Assembly: GCF_024868665.1 (NCBI RefSeq)
Contig: NW_026634146.1
Coordinates: 116,563 to 180,562, forward strand
Reading direction: 5' to 3'
Source of the DNA: Triplophysa rosa
Taxonomy: Eukaryota; Chordata; Actinopteri; Cypriniformes; Nemacheilidae
Length of the DNA: 64,000 nt
In this document: one piece after another, positions 1-9,480 of the stretch
How positions within the stretch are numbered: position 1 is the stretch's first letter
Layout of the letters: the number at the start of each line of letters is the position of its first letter
Notes under the pieces: generated by a model
What the model was told of the DNA's origin: nothing
Databases searched by the model: none
Seen by the model: the letters and a program-made list of their open reading frames with translations, nothing else
Program-made: the position numbers and the translations under genes

Positions 1-95
1 GCGATTTGACACGGGATTCGTACCCATGCAATAAAGCGAGGCAGTGTGTCACTACGGTAACAATCACACTAAGCTATTTCGCAAAGCTAGCTGCT
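1..95 (-). repeat. tRNA-like Pol III box pair, possible SINE head
   Basis: Read on the minus strand, an A-box-like stretch (TAGCTTAGTGTG, at 65-76) is followed about 40 bases later by a B-box-like stretch (GGTACGAATCC, at 14-24). The spacing is compatible with a tRNA-derived SINE head. The B box departs from consensus by one base, no cloverleaf was folded and the body cannot be delimited because the window begins here. It could be chance. Confidence 0.22.
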
Positions 96-481
96 GCGGA
101 TCTTTGCAATAATATCAAGATGTCACACAACAATATGCAGCTGGATGAATCAAGGGAATATGCCCGTGTTAACTTGTGACCTCTGTGCTATTTATCTCTT
201 ATGAAATGTAGTAAAGTTTATGAGTACCGTTTAGTAACCACGTCTTTTTAGAAGGAATGGTTTCCATTTGATGGCCCCTGTAGTGAAAGAACGATGCTCA
301 TTACTACCATGTTAACTTATGACTTAAGTTCACTACGTCTCAATTCATTTACATTATGTTACATCATGTTACATTAAATCTTTACGCTTTTTCTAACCGA
401 AAGGCTGCTTATAACTATCACTTTGACAAAGCGTTAGCTTGCGACTTCGGTTTACAAGCTCATCTGTGTAGTTAAACCTTA

Positions 482-727
482 TTACATTTTGTGCTTTACG
501 ATTTTCACCAGTTGAACTGTAACACCACCATAGCACTCGCACAGACTTTGAATGTGCTGCAAAGAGGCTAACAACTGAGGAAGAACTTTATCATTTATCT
601 CGCCGTCAATCTGTAATAAATCATCAATAAATGCATCTAATCTGAATGACACATAGTCATTTGATGCATGGTTATCGACTTCATTGGCTAAATGCCGTAA
701 CTCTCTAGCTAATTGTGCGCCCGCCAT
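482..727 (-). CDS. hypothetical 81-aa ORF, unrecognised
   Basis: The ORF starts in a reasonable context (ACTATGG) and encodes a soluble, leucine-rich, probably helical protein. It contains RELRHLANEVD near the N-terminus and LPQLLASLQHIQSL in the second half, with a balanced residue composition unlike the AT-rich shadow ORFs around it. There is no signal peptide or membrane segment. A GT that could act as a splice donor lies near the 3' end (ATCGTAAAG), so this could be the first exon of a longer protein, but I see no following exon in the remaining 480 bases. The pattern vaguely recalls the N-terminal helical part of integrase-domain transposon proteins of fish; that is a guess. Function unknown. 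Confidence 0.3.
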   Translation of the reverse strand: MAGAQLARELRHLANEVDNHASNDYVSFRLDAFIDDLLQIDGEINDKVLPQLLASLQHIQSLCECYGGVTVQLVKIVKHKM

Positions 728-869
728 AGTGACTTAATGTTATACACGAAGCAAACGATCAGTGAGTGACGTGACGTTAGTCCAAAACAAGTCAAGAGTA
801 ATCGATCAAACGCTTCAATCTACGCTGAACCAATAGTAGGCAAGACCAACCCATCTAATTATCATACCA
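728..869. other. no gene seen
   Basis: Short unique-looking stretch immediately 5' of the 81-aa minus-strand ORF. No TATA box or other clear promoter element was recognised. Confidence 0.3.
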
Positions 870-1215
870 GACACAGAAAAGTAAGAATAAATTCAAGAAT
901 AAATAAATAAAAGTGGAAATAAATACATGCGATAATAAATAAATATAAAAATAAATAAACGTATAAATGAATAAATGTAAAAAATAAAAGGAAATGATAA
1001 ATAAAATAATCTAAAAATAAAATAATAATAATAACAAAATAATAAAAAGGACACAAAAAATAATAAATCAATTTAAAAAATGAAAAAAAAGTTAAAGCTA
1101 AGATCAATAATAGCTAAAACGAATTATTTTGTTTTATCAAACCATTCATTCCTTTATTTATTTTCATATTATTACATTTATTCGTTTATATATTTATTTA
1201 TTTATAATTTTTGCA
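870..1215. repeat. AT-rich AATAAATAAA-type low-complexity DNA
   Basis: Long run of imperfect AATAAA/AAATAAATG units, switching to TTTATTTATTT units after about 1130. The ORFs that cross it are rich in Phe, Leu, Ile and Tyr and are composition artefacts. A sequence of the same kind, in the opposite sense, lies at 60220-60480. Confidence 0.8.
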
Positions 1216-2044
1216 GGTTTAGTCCTCCATACTGTGCATGCGGGGAAGTTCCGAGCGGTGACAGTAAGCAGGATGCAGTGACGGAGATAGCGCGTGAGTG
1301 TTCATTTAACATATTTAAAAGTTTGCACTCTCAGATTTTTCCATCACATAATGTGGGTTTAGAGTGACACAAACTCGTTGTCCTTTGTTAAAATTGTATC
1401 AGAGGGGTGAGGGGCCTCCGGGTGCGCACGTGAGTCAGCCGCCATCTTAGTTTTCCTGTGACCGCGTTTCTCAGAGTGAGTGCCATTTATTTTGTTTTTC
1501 AAATGCTTAATGCCTTCATTCAATCTTAATCATTTCTGACATGTATTTATATGTTTTGTTGGTGACGTTCATTAGAGTTTCTATGTCTGTTTGTAAGGGA
1601 GGTAAATTTCTAATGATGTTAATGTTTATGTGAAGAATGTAAAAGCAGGGTTATATCTCATTCAAAAATGTAAGTGGCTTATGGTTATTATACATTCTCA
1701 ATATTTCTGTTTTGTTCTCCTTCTCAGAAAAGACAGAATTCACAGCCACTATCGTTGTTTTATTTGGGGTTTAATTGCACCTAATGTTATTATTTGTGTA
1801 GTTTTGTAGAAATATTGTGAAATTGATATGCATCAACCAAAGCTGACTATGTTTGGGGTTACTGTGAGAGAAAGGTAGCTTATCTACTATCTTTCTTTTG
1901 TTTACCAACTGGATTTCTTTGATTTGAGACACTGTACTTCTCTGGTGATCTAAAAACATCAACCTAAGTTTTACCTGTTTTCTTTATTGTACGTTTTTGT
2001 TTACTCTCCTCTACATGTAATTGCAGGTTTCACATATATTGCAG
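1216..2044. other. no gene recognised
   Basis: Includes a moderately GC-rich patch at about 1230-1470 without a recognisable coding signature, followed by AT-rich DNA. No repeat family was identified. Confidence 0.4.
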
Positions 2045-2362
2045 TGTGTGTACAGCAGGAACTGCCGGATTTTCCGTGGCTAATTCCCTCATTTTCCTTG
2101 GGCTTTCGGACAAACTACCTATTCTATACCAACTTTACAGACATTCTTTCTAAGAAGTTTGCAGGTACTCTGAGATTCAGAGGACCCCTGAGCCACCACA
2201 TCCACACCTAAACAAACCAAATGCATATAATCTAGCGGGAATTGTGAAACCACGCCAACACCAGCTGGAAATGCCGTCAGACGGTGAAAATGTCTCCAAG
2301 AGTTCATCATCCGATGTCTGAATCGGCCTATCACAGTCACCCATCACAAAACTTGAACACAA
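2045..2362 (-). pseudogene. remnant of TNP-type (EnSpm-like) DNA transposase
   Basis: Translated on the minus strand in shifting frames, this stretch gives blocks in the order expected of a transposase family common in animal genomes: QFPLDYMHLVCLGV (near 2200-2250), then after a frame change GPLNLRVPANFLERMSVKLV (near 2110-2170), then a decayed FxRKP block and finally a version of KATEFRQFLLYT (near 2045-2075). At least two frameshifts and an in-frame stop break it. I recognise the FPLDYMHLVCLGV and KATEFRQFLLYT blocks from the family; assignment to the EnSpm/CACTA superfamily is less certain. No terminal repeats were found. Confidence 0.55.
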
Positions 2363-2699
2363 ACTAAGAAGTTGGACTGTGTTAAATGAGTGTTAAAAAC
2401 TCATCTGTTTGAGGCAAAAAGTGTCCACCCATAGAAAATGAATAGGTGAGAGATATAAAACAGAGAAACGAACAAATCTAGAAATGTAATTATTTACAAC
2501 ACAGGTTTAGAGAGATCAGGCAATGCAGACTATTGAGTAGTAGAGCCATCTGGTGGCCAGTTATTTCATGTATTTAGATTCCAAAAGCAGAACCTTCAAA
2601 GGCATGATGCATTTTACAGATTTTCCTGTTAAAGTGAAATTAAAAGTTGCTTCATTTAACATGTGGGTTTTTGTATGTTTTAAGAGGTGAAAGGAAAAC

Positions 2700-2880
2700 G
2701 CTTACGAAAATGAACCATGGTTTTACTACAGTTAAACAAACAAAAAAGCACGGTTACTGTACTAAAACCATGGTTACCACAAATTGACCATGGTTTTAAA
2801 CACCAAACTTAAACCATCGTAACTGTAGGCCAGTAAAATCATGGTTTTGCCAATGGTAATCATTACACCAAAAAATTACA
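2700..2880. repeat. cluster of ACCATGGTT palindromes
   Basis: The palindrome AACCATGGTT or close variants recurs at about 2713, 2767, 2788, 2812 and 2841, separated by A-rich and TTACTACAG-type spacers. It looks like a degenerate MITE or short interspersed repeat, but termini and target duplication are not clear. Confidence 0.4.
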
Positions 2881-2925
2881 CTTTTACCACATGTAAAAAA
2901 TACATACCGTCCCAGACAAAAATCT

Positions 2926-3926
2926 GGGCCCGTATGTATAAAGCCACTCAAAGTAAAATTTTGCTTTTAAGTGTGTCAAAATTCTAAGAATGACATCATT
3001 TTACTCTTATTCTTACACTTAAGAATACGAGTGATTCATAAAGGTTCATAAGTGTTGAGACTAGGTCTTAGCTCCTAAATGATTGAAGAGAGCTGAAGAG
3101 GTCTCCTAACCTAGTTAAGAATAAAAAGATGCCAGTACAGAGTCAGATACCGTGGACTTTACAAACAAGGAAACAATGTGTTGGAATGATATGATGACAG
3201 GGAGTTGATGAAATAATATAATAATATACAAAAAAAGGTTAAATCCATTTTTTAAGGATTGGCAGCTTTGGTCTTTTCTTTATATAGCCTACAGCTGTGA
3301 GTGTAATAGGATGTGATTCAGCAGCTTAATTATTTAAATTAACTGTTCATTTAAAAGTGTATGAAACCAAACCAAAAATGGATACATATTTATAATATTT
3401 TTGCGCATAATGCAAACATTTTTTTAGAAACCGCAATTTTTTACTTTTGCATCTCTGTTTGAAAAATGAAATTGCAGGTTTATGTATTTATCTTCATACG
3501 GGTTGAAGTCAACCGATGTTAAATTTCCCACAAAATAGTACAGCTCAACTTATCAATTACTATTTTAAGCTTACCGTTGTAAATCAGGGGAAGGTAGGCT
3601 GAGAGTTTTCAACATTGATTTTTATGTACTTGCCCAATAAATAAATATTGATTTATTTTACCCAAATAAGTTATGGATTGCAGCTGTATATTAATACAAT
3701 AAGACAAAAAATTAGTACAAAAATGAAATAATGTAATGTCTGAATTAAGTAACGTCCTAAAACTTTAGAATCAGTCTTAAACTTTACTGAAAGTTGCTTT
3801 TAGCTTCTTTATAAAAGTCTCCTACTCTTAAAAAGTCCTACTTCTTACAAAGATTTTTTTTACCTTAAGTCAAAGTTTAAGACTACTCTTGTGAGCATTT
3901 TTGAGAACTTTTATACATACGGGCCC
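2926..3926. mobile_element. non-autonomous PIF/Harbinger element (MITE)
   Basis: A 1001-bp element bounded by inverted GGGCCCGTATGTATAAA ends. Its left about 200 bases match, inverted, the right end of the complete Harbinger at 11242-14092, including the AAGTGTAAGAATAAGAGTAA block and the GACCTAGTCTTA block. Its right end matches the left end of that element. A patch near 3150-3210 still corresponds to the first codons of the transposase gene, so this is an internally deleted relative and not an unrelated MITE. Confidence 0.75.
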
Positions 3927-4294
3927 TGGGCCCGTATTCATGAAAAATCTTAGCTTAAAGAGTTGAGCTCCTAGTGACAAAATTCTAAGAAAATTCTTAG
4001 AAATGTGGGCGTTTCCCCTTAATATTACAGAAAAGATACCAGTAAAGAAAAAAGAAATTCATAAAGCATCTTAACCCTTAAAAGATCTCTTAAGGTCCAA
4101 AAGTTTAGGAGTTGTGAGGACTTGTAAGAGGCTTAAGAGTTTCTTTAGCAGCAGAGAAAATGGACGAAACACAAAAAGTAAGAAGAAATGTGTTGCAATG
4201 CATGATAATTTCCATATTACTTTAAAGGTTTATCAGATTTTTTTAATTGTTTTTTTTTTGTGTGTTCAACTTTTGTTTTTCTTGGTTTTGGTTC

Positions 4295-4342
4295 CCTTTC
4301 TGTCGGTCTCTCGACATTGTGTCGAACTGACAGATGGGGTTC
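4295..4342 (+). repeat. left inverted terminal repeat of DIRS copy 1
   Basis: Forty-eight bases from CCTTTCTGTCGG to GATGGGGTTC, nearly a perfect reverse complement of 9083-9130. It contains a small internal inverted repeat of the form TCGAC-N5-GTCGA (one mismatch here). Confidence 0.85.
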
Positions 4343-4382
4343 GTCCTTGAGAACCTATCGCTTCCGACTACTTTAGAAAAGG

Positions 4383-4436
4383 CCAATGAAATTGGCGAAT
4401 GAAATTTGCATGCCCCCGGATATCCGGGTATAAAAG
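4383..4436 (+). promoter_or_regulatory. DIRS promoter module: CCAAT pair, octamer, palindrome, TATA
   Basis: In order: an inverted CCAAT pair (CCAAT at 4383, ATTGG at 4391), an octamer-type ATTTGCAT (4404-4411), a perfect palindrome CCCGGATATCCGGG (4415-4428) and TATAAAAG (4429-4436) directly abutting it. The same order recurs at the 5' ends of the other DIRS copies. These are recognisable Pol II promoter elements by sequence; use in vivo is inferred. Confidence 0.6.
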
Positions 4437-5016
4437 GGAGACGACGTGCTGCATTCATTCACCTTCTGTTCTTCGGAGCCTTCGCTCAAGAACTACAGAC
4501 TTCGCTACTAAAGACTGCCGGTTTCGCACGACGTGGTGCAGCGGACTGTCCCTTCCTGCGGCGACTTCCCCTGGGCGTCTTGGCGGTTCCAGAGGTGTTC
4601 GAGAATAAAAGAGCAAATTTCTCTAGCGTGGCATGTCCCGCTGTTCTCTTGGATGCGATACCCTCATCGAGGAGGGGGACGGACACGATATCTGACTCAA
4701 GTGTTTGGGTCTCCAGCACGCTGAGGCAGCCTTCATGGACACATCTTGCCCGCACCATCTTTCGGATGGTCATCCAGACGTTGCGGTCACGGGTGGCTGC
4801 CTTCTCGAGAACCAGCCAGCACATCGCATGCTTCCCGGACCGTGACGAGAATGACTAAAGCCATACTGTCCGCCAAGGCGAGCAACGAGGGTGATATGGG
4901 GGCCATTGCGAGCATAAATCCGTCAGCCAAGCTCTCGCACCCCGTCTCGCTCGTCTGACCGTTCCAAAGAAGGCGGTTGCACACCGTCTGGATCCTCATT
5001 CACGCAATCGGAAACG

Positions 5017-6105
5017 GTGCGTGAAGATGATGAGATGTCGATCGCAGCATCGGAGGGCGATTTGCTGGCATCCGATCCCGACGATTCCTTGCAGCTCCCC
5101 CCCACGGGGGGTCGAGCTCAGGAAGAAGCGGATTTCGAGATGTCAGCCATGCTTTCCCGGGCCGCCGTGAGCATTGGGCTGCAGTGTACTGCACCGCCTT
5201 TTCCCCAGCGCTCGCGGCTGGACACATGGTTCCTGGGCTCTGAGCGCCACTCCAAGCCGCGCCCAACCCCGGTTCCATTTTTCCTGGAAGTGCATGAGGA
5301 ACTGACGAAGACGTGGAATTCCCCCCTTTTTCAGCTCGTACACGTCAAACCAGTTCCATCGCCCTTTCTTCCCTCGATGGTGGGGCAGCTAGAGGCTACG
5401 TTGACGTACCCCAGGTGGAACGTGCAGTCGCGGTGCACCTGTGCCCACAGACGGCGGCCACCTGGAGAGGTCGACCTAGACTCCCGTCCAAGGCGTTGTA
5501 GGACCTCGGCATCTCTGGTGTCGAAGGCCTACACTGCTGCGGGCCAAGCTGCCTCCTCTCTCCACGCCATGGCCATCCTGCAGGTCCACCAGGCCAAGGC
5601 ATTGAAAGAGCTCCACGAGGGTAAGATCGACCCAGGGTTAACGCAGGAACTCCGCACCAACCTCGCCCTACGGGCGACCAAGGTGACCACGTGGGCCCTG
5701 GATCGGGCGATGTCCACACTTGTGGTCCAGGAGAGGCATCTCTGGCTCAACCTGACACAGATGAGCGACACCAAGAAAGTTCGCTTTCTCGACGCACCCA
5801 TCGCGCAAGGTGGGCTGTTTGGCGACACTGTTGAGGACTTCTCACAACAGTTCTCGACAGTGAAGAAGCAGACGGAGGCGATCAGCCATATCCTACCCCG
5901 CCGCGACTCGGCCGCCTACAGGCCTTTGAGATCCTGTGCGGCGTCTGCTCCCCAGCAGCCCCGGCCCTCTCTGACACCACCTCCGGCTCCAGCGCTCCCT
6001 ACCCAGGCGGCCCCCCGGAAGAGGACGTCGAAGAGGAGACTAGGCCGCCAGGCAGGAAAACCAGCAGAGCCAGTCTCCTCAGGGAGAGAGGTGTGCGGGT
6101 ACTAA
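5017..6105 (+). CDS. DIRS gag-like protein
   Basis: An open frame of 362 residues. The N-terminal third is acidic (EGDLLASDPDDS) and followed by a block shared by all three DIRS copies ([19 protein letters not shown]). A long helical middle, about residues 180-290, contains VHQAKALKELHEGKIDP and [21 protein letters not shown]. The C-terminal tail is Pro/Lys/Arg-rich. This is the structural (gag-equivalent) protein of DIRS elements and would bind element RNA in particles. The last codons run directly into reverse transcriptase sequence because of an internal deletion, so the natural C-terminus is lost. The start codon was chosen as the first ATG of the open frame; related sequence lies upstream of it, so the true start may be earlier. 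Confidence 0.65.
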   Translation: MREDDEMSIAASEGDLLASDPDDSLQLPPTGGRAQEEADFEMSAMLSRAAVSIGLQCTAPPFPQRSRLDTWFLGSERHSKPRPTPVPFFLEVHEELTKTWNSPLFQLVHVKPVPSPFLPSMVGQLEATLTYPRWNVQSRCTCAHRRRPPGEVDLDSRPRRCRTSASLVSKAYTAAGQAASSLHAMAILQVHQAKALKELHEGKIDPGLTQELRTNLALRATKVTTWALDRAMSTLVVQERHLWLNLTQMSDTKKVRFLDAPIAQGGLFGDTVEDFSQQFSTVKKQTEAISHILPRRDSAAYRPLRSCAASAPQQPRPSLTPPPAPALPTQAAPRKRTSKRRLGRQAGKPAEPVSSGREVCGY

Positions 6106-7251
6106 ACTATCTCGACGACTGGCTTATCTTGGCACACTCGCGAGATCTGTTGTGTACACACAGGGACCTAGTGCTCCGGCACCTAGATCGATTGGGACCA
6201 CAGGTCAACCGAGAAAAGAGCAAGCTCTCCCTTGTGCAGAGCATCCTCTTTCTTGGTATGGAACTCAACTCTGTCTCCATGACAGCGTGACTGACTACAG
6301 AGCGCGCCCAGTCAGTGTTGAACTGCCTGGAACATTTCAAGCAGTCCGCGGTGAACAATTTCAGAGGCACCTGGGCACATGGCATCCTCGGCGGTGGTGA
6401 TACCCCTCGGGTTGATGCACATGAGACCGCTCCAACACTGGCTACAGTGTTGAGTTCCCTGGAGAGCGTGGCACACAGGCAGCAGGCAGATGGTGATTAC
6501 GCCTCTCTGCCGACGCACCCTAACCCCTGGTCTTCCATGACCTTTCTATGAGCAGGGGTCCCCCTCAGACAGGTTACGAGGCATGTCGTGGTGACGATAG
6601 ATGCCTCCCTGCAGGGCTGGGGTGCAGTGTGCAATGGGCACGCAGTGTCGGGGCGATGGTCGGGCCCCAGCCTGCGCTGGCATATCAATTGCCTAGAGTT
6701 GTGGACCGTGCTACTTGCACTGAAGCGGCTACAACCTCTCGTGCAGGACAAGCACGTGCTGGTCCGGTCGGACAGCACAACTGCCGTAGCGTATATCAAC
6801 AGCCAGGATGGCGTTTAACACGACTCACCTGACGCCTCCTCCTGTGGAGTACAACATCAGGTGATCCGCTACCTGCGAGCCACACATATACCAGGCGACC
6901 TGAACCAGACAGCCGATGTGCTCTCTCGTCAGTTGACGCCTTGCAGTCCTGCTCATTTGGGTGCAGTTCGGGCAGGCTCAGGTAGACCTGTTCGCCTCCC
7001 TAGACACCACCCATTGCCCGCTTTGGTACTCCATCTCCGAGGCTCCCCTCGGCATGGATGCCCTAGCGCAAAGCTGGCCACGGGACAAGTGGAAGTACGC
7101 CTTCCCCCCAGTGAGCCTCATTTCACAGATCATGTGCAAGGTCAGAGAAGAGGAACATCAAGTGTTACCAGTTGCGCCGTACTGGCCCAACCGGACTTGG
7201 TTCTCGGAGCTAATGCTCTTGACGACAGCTCCCCCTGGCCGATTCCCCTGA
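6093..7251 (+). pseudogene. DIRS reverse transcriptase / RNase H remnant
   Basis: Starts at the catalytic block NYLDDWLILAHS (about 6100-6135) and continues to [14 protein letters not shown], so only the C-terminal part of the RT palm remains. After stops and frame changes an RNase H domain appears at 6588-6818, with TIDASLQGWGAV, the NCLELWTVLLAL glutamate block and RSDSTTAVAYIN. A further conserved DIRS block with VDLFASLDTTHCPLWYS and WKYAFPP lies at 6961-7251. In the family these three units form one polyprotein. Here they are in different frames and the RT N-terminal half is deleted, so no active enzyme can be made. Confidence 0.75.
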
Positions 7252-7407
7252 CGAAGGACCTGCTTTCCCAGGGGAAGGGCATGTTATGGCATCCCAGGCC
7301 AGACCTCTGGAACCTCCATGTCTGGCCCCTGGACGGGACGAGGAGATCCTGAGTGGCCTACCCCCTGCGGTGGTAGAGACCATCACTCAGGCTAGGGCAC
7401 CGGCCAC

Positions 7408-7442
7408 TAGGTGGCTATAAGACTATAAGTCTATAAGTCTAT
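7408..7442. repeat. short CTATAAGT tandem at L2 insertion junction
   Basis: Three to four imperfect copies of CTATAAGT lie exactly between DIRS sequence and the 5' end of the truncated L2. DIRS copy 2 lacks them. They probably formed during L2 integration, as filler or templated DNA. Confidence 0.5.
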
Positions 7443-8104
7443 AAACTTTGATTGGAGGTAGCTGGGTGGGTAGGGAGTGGGGGGGCTTGTTGGTTGTGGT
7501 TCGGGGCGTTTCATTTGTTGGGACTGTGTGGGTCTGGTCTGGTTGGTCTTGTTTTGTGGTCGATGTCGGACAACAGAGGAATAAAGTTAATTATGCCATT
7601 ACTACTTTTCCCTGGTTGTTCCTCTGTTGTCTGTTGTTGATCGCGGAATGGGACCGGGTTGGACCTGCACGGTTTCGGCGGGTGGGGCTTCCTGGGTCGC
7701 GGCTCGTGGGCTCTCCCTGTTCTTCGTGGACGTTGCTCGGTGGCTTTGGTCGGGGTCACTGAGTGCAGCTATGACACGTCAGAGGAGATCTGGCCCTCCC
7801 GGCTGAGCCTGGTTTCTCCCGAGGTTTTTTTTTCTCCATTATTCAGCATTGGAGTTTGGGTTCCTCGCCACAGCAGAGCAGTGCAGTGTTGGCTTGCTCA
7901 CCGGGAGACTGCATTTATTTATTTATTTATTCATTTATTTATTAGATATTATTTATTATAATGATCTTGCTTGGTCTATAAACACCATGCACTGTGCTGT
8001 GTTTTACGTTTCTGTGTTTTTCTTATTTGCTCCTGTAAAGCTGCTTTGGAACAATGCACATTGTGAAAAGCGCTATATAAATAAAATTGAATTGAATTGA
8101 ATTA
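7443..8104 (+). mobile_element. 5'-truncated L2 LINE (3' UTR only) inside DIRS copy 1
   Basis: About 660 bases that match, in reverse orientation, 19052-19713, the end of the intact LINE at 19-24 kb. It ends in AGCGCTATATAAATAAAATTG followed by (AATTG)n, the microsatellite-type tail of L2 LINEs. Conceptual translations of 82 and 100 residues are identical in the two copies, and one of 83 residues differs at one position; a 5-bp indel lies near the truncation point. There is no coding function. The high similarity implies recent insertion. Confidence 0.9.
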
Positions 8105-8166
8105 AGTGGCGCCTCTTCTCGTCCTTGTGTTCTTCTTGAAGAGAAGACCCGCGGAGTTGCTCGATC

Positions 8167-8640
8167 GGGAACGTGCTGTCCTTTCTACAAGAGAAACTCG
8201 AGACTAACCTCTCCCCATCCACACTGAAAGTGTATGTAGCCGCTCATCACGACACAGTTGCTGGAAAGTCTCTAGGACAGCACGACCTGGTCATCGGGTT
8301 CTCTATCAAGAGGGTAGGGGACCTACAAGCATTCTCCGTGTCCCCTGATTGCCTAGAATTCGGGCCGGGTGATTCCCGGCTACGTGCCCAAGGTTCCCAC
8401 CACTCTCTTACGGGACCAGGTGGTGAACTTACAGGAACTTACAACCTCGTCCGTGTTGTGTCCAGTACGCGCACTGCGCCTCTACTTAGACCGCACACAG
8501 AGCTTCAGGAGCTCTGATCAGATCTTTGTCTGTTTTGGAGGTCAGCAAAAGGGGAGGGCTGTCTCCAAACAGAGATTGGCGCACTGGATTGTGGACGCCG
8601 TCACGACGGTGTACCAATCCCAAGACCGCCTGTGACCCCC
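8167..8640 (+). pseudogene. DIRS tyrosine recombinase remnant
   Basis: Frames shift through the region. They give LETNLSPSTLKVYVAA (the N-terminal, core-binding-like part), then SSVLCPVRALRLYLDRTQ followed by FRSSDQIFVCFGGQQKGRAVS and HWIVDAV. This order is that of DIRS recombinases, which insert the DNA circle into the genome. Frameshifts and stops (for example at the end of VTTVYQSQDRL) prevent a complete catalytic domain. Confidence 0.6.
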
Positions 8641-9082
8641 ATCGGGCGGTTCCGTCTGATGTATCCTCAAGATTGGTTCCCACCTTGGCAACCCATGACC
8701 TTCCCTAGGTGGACCTCCACCTTGCGGTTAACTCCTTCAGTCCGCATATTTTCTCATGACTTCTCCCCTAAACGGCGAGACCATGTTGGTATCGCCACTA
8801 AACTCCTCCCTACGGTAGGAAGTGGTCTCTGTAGCGCATCCCCCATTTGAGGAAGTAGCGCTTACCCAGTGGCCTTACGGTACAGGGCGGCTTCTCGCTG
8901 TTAGAGAAACAAGACCGCTGCCTGTGAGGCCGAAGGCCTTTCAAGAAAAGCTCTGGGACCCCCTACCTATCCACTGGTAGGTTACAATTTCGCAGTAGCG
9001 CTCACGTCTGACACGCCCAGGCCAGTCACCGTCACTTCACTAGAGATTGTGACACGGCACAGCATCGTGGCGTTTTCCATAG

Positions 9083-9130
9083 GAACCCCATCTGTCGGTT
9101 CGACACAACGTCGAGAGACCGACAGAAAGG
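9083..9130 (-). repeat. right inverted terminal repeat of DIRS copy 1
   Basis: Inverted partner of 4295-4342, from GAACCCCATCTG to GACAGAAAGG. Confidence 0.85.
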
Positions 9131-9185
9131 TAATGTCTTTTTCCCTCCATCAGGGAACTGAGGTTACATCCGTAACCAAGACGTT

Positions 9186-9248
9186 TTCTTGTACAGCTGC
9201 CTTGATGCAATACAAAATGTTAAAGCACTATATTAAATTGAATTGAAT
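9186..9248 (+). mobile_element. L2 LINE 3' tail fragment
   Basis: About 60 bases ending in AAAGCACTATATTAAATTGAA, a decayed version of the L2 tail AAAGCGCTATATAAATTGAA. It lies between the DIRS end and the Harbinger transposase remnant. It belongs to an older L2 insertion, or to an L2 3' UTR that the DIRS element entered. Confidence 0.55.
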
Positions 9249-9480
9249 GACAATGAGTTAATAAGACACAACACATTAGATCGTGCAGGGTTCATGTTTG
9301 TGTCCGATCCTAGTAGAGACACGCTAATATCTGCAAGAAAGCGCAGGAATGCCATAGCGCCAGAAATAGAAGTAATCATATTAACATATTTGGCGACTGG
9401 AGAAATGCAACTATGCAGCAGAGATGATTTGGTTCCGTCACAACGGTCACAATCTGATCACACAAACAATTACAACACTT
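9243..9480 (+). pseudogene. Harbinger transposase N-terminal remnant
   Basis: The plus-strand frame reads DNELIRHNTLDRAGFMFVSD, then IAPEIEVIILTYLATGEMQL and SRDDLVPSQRSQSD. In Harbinger transposases the matching blocks are ELI+xxRLDRxGI, ALRFLATGxMQ and DDLGPSQxTVSR, the helical region before the DDE domain. The catalytic domain does not follow; the frame dissolves into AT-rich DNA after about 9480. It belongs to the element bounded at 3928 and 10324. Confidence 0.6.

Larger units (their letters stand above)
4295..9130 (+). mobile_element. DIRS-type retrotransposon copy 1, degenerate
   Basis: Tyrosine-recombinase retrotransposon delimited by 48-bp inverted terminal repeats (4295-4342 and 9083-9130). 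Inside, in order: promoter module, gag-like ORF, reverse transcriptase remnant, RNase H, post-RNase H region and recombinase remnant. DIRS elements integrate through a tyrosine recombinase and make no target duplication; none is seen here. Compared with copy 3, the reverse transcriptase has lost everything upstream of its YLDD block, and the 3' third is split by an L2 insertion at 7443-8104. DIRS-like sequence (CCTCCATCAGGGAACTGAGG and following) continues past the right repeat to about 9185. Not autonomous. Confidence 0.85.

Noticed and set aside
4406..4858. 150-codon ORF upstream of the DIRS gag frame
   Set aside because: Overlaps the promoter and leader of the element. Related frames in copies 2 and 3 share it only because the DNA is homologous.
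7511..7759. 82-codon Pro/Arg-rich ORF repeated identically at 19397-19645
   Set aside because: It is antisense to the L2 3' UTR and is identical only because both copies are recent. No evidence of a protein.
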